DNA from: Symbiodinium natans
Taxonomy: Eukaryota; Sar; Dinophyceae; Suessiales; Symbiodiniaceae
Reading direction: 5' to 3'
Length of the DNA: 64,000 bases
Assembly: GCA_905221605.1 (NCBI GenBank)
Contig: CAJNDS010002326.1
Span: 126,001-190,000 of the forward strand
The notes beneath the pieces are model-generated. The model saw nothing but the letters and a program-made list of their open reading frames with translations, ran no database searches and was not told the origin of the DNA. Both the position numbers and the translations under genes were made by a program. Numbering within the stretch: position 1 is the first letter of the stretch; every line of letters starts with the position of its first letter. Shown here in pieces: positions 35,066 to 44,199 of this stretch.

Positions 35066-36216
35066 CTAATTCACAATGTCGTGGAGCATTCGCTCCGACG
35101 CTTGCGAGCGCAGGACTGCCATTGCTTCGCGCACGTTGAGCAGGGCCATCTCTGAGCACTTCCGTGCCGCCAAGTTTGCCAAGGCGGCAAAATTTGCCTT
35201 GCGCAGGCAGCGCAGCAAGCGCGCTGGAACGGGCCGCGATGGAGCTGCGGGTGCTGGGGTGGTTTTGTCCTGCCTTTCAGCCTCCATCTCCTGCTCCAAG
35301 ATTTCCTTAGAAGGACGGCAGACTTTCAACTACTGCAGCGCATTGCTTGCAAAGGCCCCAATACACACAACCCGAAAATGGCTCTTCTCCGACAGGTCCA
35401 TGTACCTGCATGTTAAGTACCTGGATCCGAAACGACTTGCCACGTTGTTCCCATGAAAGACATTTGGGCTCAAGGTATAGACTACACACGAGCCGAAATC
35501 CTTTCTGCTCTCAGTCTCCAAGAGATCTTCCGTGCCCCGCAGGCCTGCCTCACGGGCGGTGTCCTGGATACATTAGGCCACTACCCTGCTACTTCTTTGT
35601 CCATGACTATCTACGCAACAGCCTGCTGCGTGGTATTATGTCGCAACTCCCCAGTGTGACGCTGGATTGATGTAGCTTGTGGCTGTGCGATGCGACGTAG
35701 GGCAGGCACCCCTCAATCATCTCTTTCCTGAAAGCCAAAGCACTTCTTTTACACTCAAGGCCTACCGCTCGAGTATGGCTCCTTGAGTACTTGCAGGGCC
35801 AAGCAGAGGAAGTTGGTCTTGGACATCTCCTCGATCATGCGGCGCTGCTGCTTGTCGAGGTCCAGCTTTGTGGTCTGGTCATGGTGCAAGTGGCAGAAGT
35901 TACAGCCGGCCCCGGCTCTGCACAACCTCCGAGGATGAAGGGTTAGGGTTTAGGGCTTAGGGTTTAGGATTTTGGGCTTCGGGCATCCCAGCCGCCAGGA
36001 CTTCTATCGCACACAGGTGAAAGTGAGAGCGTGATGTAGCACACCAGGCATGTCCCTCCATCATTATGAGCTCAGCGTACCCCTCAACCGGAAACCCTGA
36101 ACCCTATACCCTCAGAGCCTTCCTGCAGCCACGTGCACGCACGGCCGCTGGCAAAGGGCCGGGTGACCCCTGCTGCCAGAGCTGAACACCGTGTCTTCAT
36201 CTCCATGCTCCTCGTC
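35066..36216 (-). CDS. CCCH-type zinc-finger protein
   Basis: Four exons join in phase: 36119-36216 (donor GC), about 35785-35926, 35501-35548 (donor GA) and 35066-35305 (stop at 35066). The finger spans exons 1-2: QRPCVHVAAGRLC, then RAGAGCNFCHLHH, giving C-x8-C-x5-C-x3-H. Such fingers usually bind RNA. After it come DKQQRRMIEEM, AGLRGTEDLLETESR, and a C-terminal helical region (RLLRCLRKANFAALANLAAR, AMAVLRSQASERMLHD). The end of exon 2 is either a GT donor at 35790 or a GA donor at 35783. An in-frame TAG just upstream of the last exon (35330-35332) lies in the last intron in this model. The acceptor of the first exon is CCCTAG|G formed by a telomere-like array. Upstream exons were not identified. 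Confidence 0.8.
35938..35980 (+). repeat. Telomere-like repeat in CCCH gene intron
   Basis: GGGTTAGGGTTTAGGGCTTA-type units in the first intron shown, adjacent to the acceptor of the zinc-finger exon. Confidence 0.8.
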
Positions 36217-36272
36217 CTAGGGTTTAGGGTTTAGCGTTTAGGGTTTAGGGTTTGGGGTTTGGGGCTTAGGGT
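36217..36272 (+). repeat. Telomere-like array supplying a splice acceptor
   Basis: About six TTTAGGG-like units. On the minus strand the array ends ...CCCTAG|GAC, and the GAC starts the first annotated CCCH exon. Confidence 0.8.
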
Positions 36273-36530
36273 TTACAAGGGTTCTTGTCTATGGGTGCAA
36301 TGCTTGGGCGGGGAGAACGTTTGAGGTATCTGCGCAGAAAAAAGGAAGCGGCTAAGGTTTCTGGAAGTGTAGGGTAGCCTTCAGGGACTCGAGCACTACA
36401 GTAAAACGAAAGAGGCGAACCTATGTTACACAGTGTACGGTATATAGTGCACTCTGCTGTAGAAACATATTATGAGGTATTTAGTACAAGGACTAGACAA
36501 GAAATACAGCCTAGCTACCATGTAGCATAA

Positions 36531-36868
36531 TGATGGGACCCCTAAACCCCATAAAATGGGACTCTCAAACCCCATAAAATGGGACTCTTAAACTCTGAAA
36601 AATGGGACTCGTAAACCCGGGACTCTTGAACCCTAAAAAGGGGGACTCTGAAACCCTAGGAAATAGGACTCTTCAGCCCTATAAACCCTATAAACCCTAT
36701 AAACCCTATAAACCCTATAAACCCTATGAACCCTATAAACCCTATAAACCCTGAAACCCTCTAAACCCTCTAAACCCTCTAAACCCAATAAACCCAATAA
36801 ACCCTATAAACCCTATAAACCCTATAAACCCTATAAACAACCCTATTAACCTAAACCCCCTATAAACC
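36531..36868 (+). repeat. Tandem repeats: GGGACTC-type then ACCCTATAA units
   Basis: First five to six units of about 27-30 bases around aaaatgggactct (36535-36670), then about 18 units of ACCCTATAA and variants (36680-36868), a nine-base derivative of the telomere-like CCCTAAA unit. Confidence 0.88.
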
Positions 36869-39800
36869 CTAAGCGGCTTGCGCGTCCTGCACCGGTGCTT
36901 GCGCGGCTGGTGCGCGCCGGGGTCCCGGCAAAGACTCCACGTAGCGCTCCAGCTCCGCCTCCAACAGCAGACCCGAAGGATTCGAGGGGTAGAAGTTGTA
37001 GTGTTTAGGTTTCGGGGTTTAGTTTAGGGTTTAGGGTTTAGGGTTTAGGGTTTAAGGTTTAGGGTTTAGGGTTTAGGGTTTAGGGTTTAGGGTTTCGGGT
37101 TTCGGGTTTAGGGTTTAGGGTTCAGGGTTCAGGGCTCAGGGTTGAGGGTTTAGGGTTCAGGGTTCAGGGTTCAGGGTTAGTTAATTTAGGGTTTAGGGTT
37201 TAGGGTTTAGGGTTTAGGGTTTAGGGTTTAGGGTTTAGGGTTTAGGGTTTAGGGTTTAGGGTTTAGGGTTTAGGGTGTAGGGTGTAGGGTTTAGGGTTTG
37301 GGATTTAGAGTTTAGGGTTTGGGGTTTAAGATATGCCTGGACCCTTTGTTTGAACATGTTTCAGAATGCACGGAGGATCCCAACATACTGACCTCCTTGC
37401 CATACCAACTTTCTCATAACTGAAATTCCTTTGAGATTACCCCATAAACCCTATAAAGCCCCTAAAGACCCTAAACCCAAACAAAAACCCCAAAGCCCCC
37501 AAACCCTCAACCCTAAACCCTAAAACCCTAAACCCAAAAGACCCTATACACCCTAAAGGCCCCTAAACACCCTAAAAGAAACCTAAAAACCCAAAAGAAA
37601 GACCCACAACGGGCCGCCTCCGTGCTCTTGGCCCAATCCCGGCCCATGCTCAGCGGGGGAGCACTGTGGGCACGGCCTGTGCGGAGCTCACGGGCCCGGT
37701 CCTCGTCCTGAAAAAAAAAAAAAGGACCGAAGCTGGCTGTAGGCTCATTAGGGCCTTAGGGTTGTGTGGTTTAGGGTTTAGGGTTTGGGCCTGGGTTGAG
37801 GCCTTCTAGGGCTGAGCCGGTTGAATTTGTGTGGGCTTTTGGGGGGCGGTTTGCAAACACATGAAAGCAGGAAGCAACCAACGGCACCAAAGTTTCGTGT
37901 TGCCCCTCAATGCACTGCAATCTTGTACAGCAATCTCTGCTCATCATTGCATGTCGCCTGAGCCCTAAACCATCCTAAACCCCTAGCCCTGAGGGTCAAA
38001 TTCATGCTTCCTCCAGGAGCACGTCCAGGAAGGTGAATCGGTAAGCTACCCGCGCCATGGTCCAAATACGTGGGCAACTTGAGCCTTTATGGCTTCCAAA
38101 AAACCACAAAACCCTTCGGATACTGAAAACACAATCCCCCTGTACTTTGCAAGCAGAAGCCGGCGAGTCTAAAGCAACCAGCCCAGGAGGCGGTGTTGGC
38201 AGCAGCACCGCAATCAAAAGGTAGCAGGGATTGCAAATGACAATAAGGAAGACATAATTTAGGGGTAAAAAGCTATTGGTACTTATGTTGAGTAGAGTAA
38301 CAGTATAACAGAAACATGAAGTAGCTAAACCCTAAACCCTAAACCCTAAACCTTCAACTTCAGCATCCCAAGGTCCCAGGTTCCATCGAGGATTCGTTTC
38401 TCGCAACGATTGGCCCGTTGTCCGCGTTGCAGCCCGAGGGTGTTAGCGTTTAGGGGTTAGGGCTTAAGGGTTCTCATAGAGTAGAATGCAAGAGTAGAAT
38501 CGAGGAGAAGAAAGAGTAGAGAGTAGAGTGTATAGAGTATAGAAAAGAGAGTGGACCTTGCTCAGGATCTGCTTCTCGTCAGCAGCGGAGTCGCACACTG
38601 GAAACTGATGAGGGAAACTGGAAAACGCAGATTCGGGAAAGCAAAAGCGCGGATTCGAACTAAAAACGGGGATTCGGAAACTGGAGACGTGATTTGAAAA
38701 ACTGGAAAACGCTGGATTCGGAAGCCGCAGAGTCGGGAAGCTGGAAAGCACGGATTCGGGAATCGCAAAGCTGTCTGAACGCATCCTTGACATGAATGTT
38801 ATCATCCCCCCTTTCCCGCCGCCCCCCCCCTCCCCCCACTCCTACCCCCTCGAAGTTTTCTTCATTGGGCAATTTCCTGAATGTCACGGTTCCTGGATTG
38901 CCAGTTTCCTGAATCGCTTGGTTACCCAAACCACGATTTCCTGAATCGCGCGGTTCCTGAATCGCGGTTACCGCAATCGCTCGAAGCCAGCTTCCTGAAT
39001 CGCTTAACCGCAGTTTCCTGAGTCCTGGTTTCCTGAACCCTGGTTTCCTGAATCCAATTTCTGAATCGCACGAGCCCAGTTTCTGAGTCGCACATATGTT
39101 CGTCGCGGCGTTGCCTGAAGATGTTGGCTGGAAAAGACGCGGCGTTTTTGTTGCAAAAAGTAAGAGTATGTGTCTTGATTGTACTTCCATTTCCTGTGTG
39201 CACATACATATTATACACACAAGTGCGGAGCACATCTTACTCAGATCCCATTGTGCGCACGGAAAACGTCGACCTGCATCCGTTTGTTGACGCGGATCTG
39301 GCCGTTGCTGCGCAGCACCTCGAACTCTCAGGTGGCAGAGGTAGCAAGACAACATCCTAAGCAGGGTCTTCACGAGCAACAACCCTAAACCCTAAACCCT
39401 AAACCCTAAACCGTAAACCCTAAACCCTAAACCCTAAACCGTATTGCCCTTCAGAGACTCCAGAGACTCTGGAGGCTGTAAGGACAGGGCCGATCGGTCC
39501 ACGAAGAGCTCTGAAGCGCGAGGTTTTGTACCAACGCACCAAAGGACCACCTCGCCTGGGCACCCACTGCACACTCTACGTCTCTTTACGGTATGATGAC
39601 GAACACATGCAGCCGCACCTTCTGAAACCAGTTCGGGCACGAACGGCTGGCCAAGGCGAAGCTTGACTCCCTGGCCATGCTTGGAAGCCATGGAACTGCG
39701 CACAACTGCGCACAACTGCGCACAACTGAGCACAACTGAGCACAACTGAGCACAACTGAGCACAACAGTGCACTCTCCCACAGTCCCAGAGTCCAATGCG

Positions 39801-42024
39801 AATGCCCTCTCTGAAGCCTGCTTTGCAAAGAACTCCATGGTGTAGTCGCGCGCCGGATCCGCAAGCTGCGGTAGAACGTGCGCAGCACCTCGCTCAGCCC
39901 CCGCTCCATCCGGGCATCACACCAGGCCCACTAGAAGTTGCTACAGGAACATGCAGCAACGTGTGTGGATGTGTGTAGGCATCCCGGCCATCCACCAGTG
40001 TCACCTCGGCTAGGCCGTCATGTCCAAGACGTCCAAAGACAAGCGAGGGCTTCATGGGGCGTTTCTAGCCGTTTCTGACATCCGCGCCTTCAGCCGCGGG
40101 AAGAAGTGGACCAGCTCCGCAGCCAGCTCGACACCTTCAGAATCGGGAGGAGACACGCATTTTTAGGCACCGTGCGTTTGCACACGTCACACGTCGCACC
40201 TACTAAGCCAGCTCCCACGACCACGGCTCCAGGAGCACTTGCCAGCTGCTCGTACAAGAGTTGCAGGCTTCGCCGGCGACCCTGGCAGCACAGTCAGCCA
40301 TTTTTCCCGGTTTCCCGCTCCGCTTGCCAACGTACATGAACAACGATGGCCTTCTCTCGCTAAACATACGTCACGTTTCTACAACATGTCCAAAGAAAAG
40401 AAGTGTCAGGAGTGAAACGCACACACACACACACACAGACAGAACGAGACGCAGGGTACTGCATCAAAAAAGCGAAGCTCTGCCTGCCTCCAGGCGCCGC
40501 TCGTCCAAAGCGGGCCCACAAACTCCGGCCCCAACCGCGGCTGTGGCTCCGCCTGCGGCCCCGCCGGGCCCTGAAGCCGTCAGCGGCGCGTCCTTTGGCC
40601 TTCCCATCAGTTCTTTGGCACATGTAATGGGATTTTTTCGAACAAGAACACGCAACAGCGCACGGCTGCAACGCACAGCTGCAACGCGGAGCTGTGGCAT
40701 CACTTGGCCTGGCCCCGGATGATGAGGAGGCTGTGGGCTGCGGCATGAGTGAGCTTTTGGCAAGGCTAGAACCGACCGTGGTCATGAAGTCTCAACTCAT
40801 GCTTGCCCGCTGGAACAACAAGCTCCTCCAACGCACGAGGCTTCCACAAGCCGTTGGCCACACCGACAGCCACCACGCAGTAATCGAAGCTCATCCTGTC
40901 CAGTAACAACTGCGCGGCAGGGGCAACATGACACCATCTTAGAATTTTATGCGCCCTTGGAATCCGGAAAGTCAGGAGGCGGAAGCTGCGGTGCTAACTT
41001 CACATCTCGGAGCCTGGTCTCCTCTCGGATGCTGCCAACAGTTGGCTCCTTGAGAACGCTGTGGGACTTTGGGCCCATGTACCCCATGAAAACCACGCCC
41101 TAGCAACAGTCGTGACATGATGCTCAGGTTGCTGCCACGGTCAGGGTGCCGCGACCTTTGAGAAAGGAGCAGCACACACACACAGAAGTATGCACGTCAC
41201 GTGACAAAAGCCTGACAGCTCACCAAGCCGAAGATGGCCCAGATGGACTGAGGCTGTGGCCATTGGCAGCGATGGTGCCACCGCCTGGACTGCCTGAAGG
41301 CACGTCAGATGCACACGCACCAGATTTCCAAACATCGAAGATGCTCAACGATGTTGAAAATAAAGATCGCTCTTCTTTTCGAAGATCTGCTTCGCCTGAG
41401 CCGGCAAACCTCGAGGGAGCGTCAATCTTGGTGGCCTTCCATGTGAGATGTGAGTACTATGTGAGTACTATGTGAGTGCTTTCTCTCATGCTTTGAGAGA
41501 TCCTTTTTTCTCCCAGTTTCAGCCCAAGGAGGGGAGCGGCCTGGCCAAGCACGAACTCGACCCCGAGCTGCCCCTCGAGGACCTTTTTAGGAGGAGCCCA
41601 GCATCTTTAAAGGGCTCACTGAATGGGCAGAGCAAGCGAAGCCAAGCGAAGCCCAACCGAAGCCCCCAAGAGCACGGTTTTTGATTTTCGTGCGCCTCCC
41701 GATAATCGAAGGTGATCCTTGCATCTCACTCGCCCCGGACAAGAGGGTGAAGCGAAAGGGGTGACAGATGAATCTGGCAGCTCTCCTGGACAAGTGTTGA
41801 GGGTCCGCAAGGGCACGCAAGATGCTGGGCGTGAACTCGAAGAACTCTTTGGAGTCCACAACCGTCACCTTTTTGAGAAGTGAGACAAACAATCCATGTG
41901 GGGGGGGGGCTACCTGTGGTGCTCCCTTGCCTGGAAGTGATGCCTCAAGCGGTCAGCGCAGAAGAGGCCCGTCGGGCCACCCCCAACGACTACAACACGC
42001 TTCGGAGCTCGCGGAAGCAAATGC
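36869..42024 (-). CDS. FAD-dependent pyridine nucleotide oxidoreductase, AIFM2/NDH-2-like
   Basis: Membrane-associated NAD(P)H:quinone oxidoreductase-type flavoprotein. Exons that join in phase: 41931-42024, 41786-41868, 41696-41717, 41541-41582, then 40076-40134, 39989-40004, 39818-39888, 39629-39670, 39491-39550, 39274-39324, then 38557-38597, 38050-38084. One near 40820-40895 (MSFDYCVVAVGVANGLWKP) fits between. Motifs in order: KRVVVVGGGPTGLFCADRL (FAD Rossmann), VTVVDSKEFFEFTPSILRAL, VLEGQLGVEFVLGQ, GVELAAELVHFFPRLKARMS, VTLVDG (NAD(P)H Rossmann), HVLPQLADPARDY, VVLWCVGTKPRASELF, FEVLRSNGQIRVNKRMQ, CDSAADEKQILSK. Donors are mixed GC/GA/GT. A probable exon 37618-37707 (SAPPLSMGRDWAKSTE) and a possible last exon 36869-36996 (GLLLEAELERYVESLPGP, stop TAG) extend it. 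The 36996 acceptor lacks AG. The N-terminal exon and the GD-containing exon before 38597 were not found. Confidence 0.85.
37001..37335 (+). repeat. Long interstitial telomere-like array (TTTAGGG)n
   Basis: Roughly 40 heptamers, many perfect, with TTCAGGG/TTTCGGG variants in the middle. It lies in a predicted intron of the oxidoreductase gene, between two coding segments, so it is not a chromosome end. Confidence 0.93.
37440..37600 (+). repeat. Degenerate CCCTAAA-type repeats (opposite orientation)
   Basis: CCCTAAA/CCCTATAAA/CCCCTAAA variants on the plus strand, i.e. inverted relative to the array at 37001-37335. Confidence 0.8.
38322..38352 (+). repeat. Short CCCTAAA array
   Basis: Four consecutive units in an intron of the oxidoreductase gene. 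Similar short arrays lie at 39381-39440 and 44286-44310. Confidence 0.85.
38600..39075. repeat. Inverted pair of degenerate minisatellites (GATTCGGGAAACTGG type)
   Basis: 38600-38770 carries GATTCGGGAAA/AACTGGA units on the plus strand. 38880-39075 carries TTTCCTGAATCGC units, the reverse complement of GCGATTCAGGAAA. Between them is a C-rich run (38815-38850). It lies within the intron before the 38557-38597 exon. Confidence 0.75.
39381..39440 (+). repeat. CCCTAAA array in an intron
   Basis: About eight units, one with CCGTAAA. Between oxidoreductase exons 39274-39324 and 39491-39550. Confidence 0.9.
39692..39766 (+). repeat. Ten-base tandem repeat (cacaactgcg/cacaactgag)
   Basis: Two to three units of the gcg form followed by four of the gag form, in the intron between oxidoreductase exons 39629-39670 and 39818-39888. 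Confidence 0.92.
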
Positions 42025-42029
42025 CTCAG

Positions 42030-42855
42030 AAGTGTTGGACGGTGTTGAGAGAAGCGAGTTTTTAAAGAGAACACACATGAAATACGGTCGCACACTCTTC
42101 TGCGTCTGGAGGCCTCGCCCCCGCTGGTACCAGCGACCGCGCGAAGTGGTGCATGCTTTCATTGCACACTCGCCATACTCATACACAAGTGTATCACTGT
42201 TGTATCACACGCTTGTACTACTCATGCTTCATGCCGCTTCATGCTGCATGTTCAAGCTGGATTTCTTATTGGGACTTGTTCAGACATTGTCGCACAAAGC
42301 ATTGCATGCCCATGCTGACCGAAGCAGACAGGCTACTCTTGACCTCTCATTCATGGCTGCACGTCAAGTCTACGCTTCCTAGGAGGATGTCCACACAGTG
42401 CTCACCCACATCAGGCGCCTGCCATGACCCACGGGGCTCTAGATGTTTCTTCTCGCAGCTGCCACTGATCTGAGGGATGCTGTACACAAGATGTATCATC
42501 TGTCGGGCCTTGGGGAGCAAGTGGCTATGGCCCATCCGCCGCGTGTTGCGGCAGCTCGGCCAAAGTTGCCACGAAGCCTGCACAAATGCCGTTTCTAACG
42601 GTATCTGTCGACCTTCCAAACCAAGGCCGAGACAGTGCCTAACCTGATTTGCAAAGTCTAGGTGCAAACTATTCAGTCCATCCAGGCAGAAACCTTCAAG
42701 GGACTTGTCGCACCTGCAAACTAGTGACTATAGTCTTGATCGGGGCTCGGAGGCTGCGAACGCTCCTTTGGCGCTGGCGGTGTTAATGCTCGCCCCGGCA
42801 TCGGCAACGATTCCCGGAGTTTCGGCAGGCAAGTGCCCAAACTCCGAGACACAGC
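42030..42855. other. Spacer between oxidoreductase and Tubby-like genes
   Basis: Probably holds the missing first exon of the oxidoreductase, but I could not identify it. A G run at about 41901-41909 lies just inside the gene. Confidence 0.35.
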
Positions 42856-42857
42856 CA

Positions 42858-43476
42858 TCAGTAGTAGATCCGCAGGGCTTCATAGAGCCGGTTGTCGAAG
42901 ACAGAGAGGGCAATCGAGAAGGCCTCTTCGGAGGCAGATTCGGATTCCCTCAAGTTGCTTCAAAACCCCCGCCCCAACCCCCCCGGGTACCTGCAAAGGG
43001 CTCAACGGAAAGGCTGCGTCCAGTGCAAAGCTGGCTCCGTCGATGCGGCCGAACTGCATGGCCAGAGCATCCTGATTGGGGTGACGCCGGCGCCTCTATG
43101 ATTCTGAACACGGACCCTGAACGTTGGCTACAACTCGACATCTGGTTTTCCTAGATACAGCCCCCTTTGAGATTGAATCTTCAACCAGCCCGTCCGGCTG
43201 CTCCGGTTTGAAGCTGCTGTCCGCCTCGTGAACGCAAGAGATATCTAGGCCCAAACAGACAAGGCAATGTATTAGTATTATTTACATAATTCATGCTATT
43301 GATGATATTCATATTGTTATTATTCTAAATATCGTGAATAGTATTAATATTCACAATATATTTAATACTATATACATATATATATGAATTATATCTGCAT
43401 TCTAATTCGCCTGCACCAGCTGGAAGTTCTTGGAAGACGAACAGTGGACACGCCCATGGAAGTTCATGCGATAAAC
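42858..43476 (-). CDS. Tubby-like protein, C-terminal exons
   Basis: Three exons join in phase: 43411-43476 (donor GC), 42991-43071 (donor GT), 42858-42923 (stop TGA). They encode the end of a Tubby domain: MNFHGRVHCSSSKNFQLVQ, LAMQFGRIDGASFALDAAF, PLSPLQ, then AFSIALSVFDNRLYEALR. These match the family's NFxGRVxxaSxKNFQL, lQFGRv...F.ldf.yPLSxlQAFxIALSxFD. Tubby domains bind phosphoinositides and DNA and are linked to ciliary traffic. The usual extreme C-terminus (FDxKLACE) is replaced by NRLYEALRIYY. The N-terminal two thirds should lie to the right (43.6-45 kb); a segment VFGTLCVVVPSV near 43670 might be part of it, but I could not splice it. Confidence 0.85.
43255..43400 (+). repeat. AT-rich intron segment
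   Basis: Markedly AT-rich (attatttacataattcatg, tatacatatatatatgaatt) against a GC-rich background, inside the 339-base Tubby intron (43072-43410). A second AT-rich patch is at 43925-44025. Confidence 0.7.
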
Positions 43477-44039
43477 CTTTCCTCAGAATGCACTTTCGTA
43501 AGTGCATGCGCACCAAACGGCGACTGAACATGAAACTCAGTTTTGCAGAGTTGCGCGTTGCGTCCCAAGTGGACGATGGACTCACCAGATAGTTGAGCCT
43601 GAGAGAAGCTTGAGGGTAATTTGATGGAGGCTCCCGCGAACACTGGGAACGACAACACAAAGGGTACCAAACACCTGGGTTCTTACATGTAGCGGCAGGC
43701 GGCCCGTTTTCGCGACTGGCACTGCCCGCAGCAGCATTGAGCAACATGCCCTCCTGGCATGCAGCAACAAGGCGTAACATTCGAGTGCTAGCTGAAGGCA
43801 CGTTGACATACATTGACAGTCCCAGTGGTACTGCCATGTACTGCATACATTTCGCAGCAGTGGACTTCCCCAATCACCAAATACTGCCACTGCGTTATAT
43901 GTCATAGTCTACAAAGACCAAACGTAGGGTTCATGAACTATACGATCCATAATATTCTGATTCGTCTTATATGGGGCTGAATATGGTTCATACGATATGA
44001 TATTCATATTTTATGGTTCATAGTCGTGCTTGTTCAATC

Positions 44040-44130
44040 TCCGAGAGAGAGAGAGAGAGCAACAGAGAGGGAGAGAGAAAGAGACAAAGAAAGAAAGAAA
44101 AAAAGAACGAAAGAGAGAGAGAGAGAGACG
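44040..44130 (+). repeat. Purine (GA/GAAA) tract
   Basis: About 90 bases almost without pyrimidines on the plus strand; simple sequence, no coding value. Confidence 0.9.
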
Positions 44131-44199
44131 AGGCCTGGCCGTTGCGCGCGGAAAACGAGGCGGCGGAAGAGCTGCTCGGCAGCACCACGTGCCTTTGCT

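Noticed and set aside
35330-35332. In-frame TAG between two open segments of the CCCH gene, at first taken as a nonsense mutation
   Set aside because: A GA donor at 35500 and an AG|G acceptor at 35306 remove it with the phase kept, and the joined residues read smoothly.
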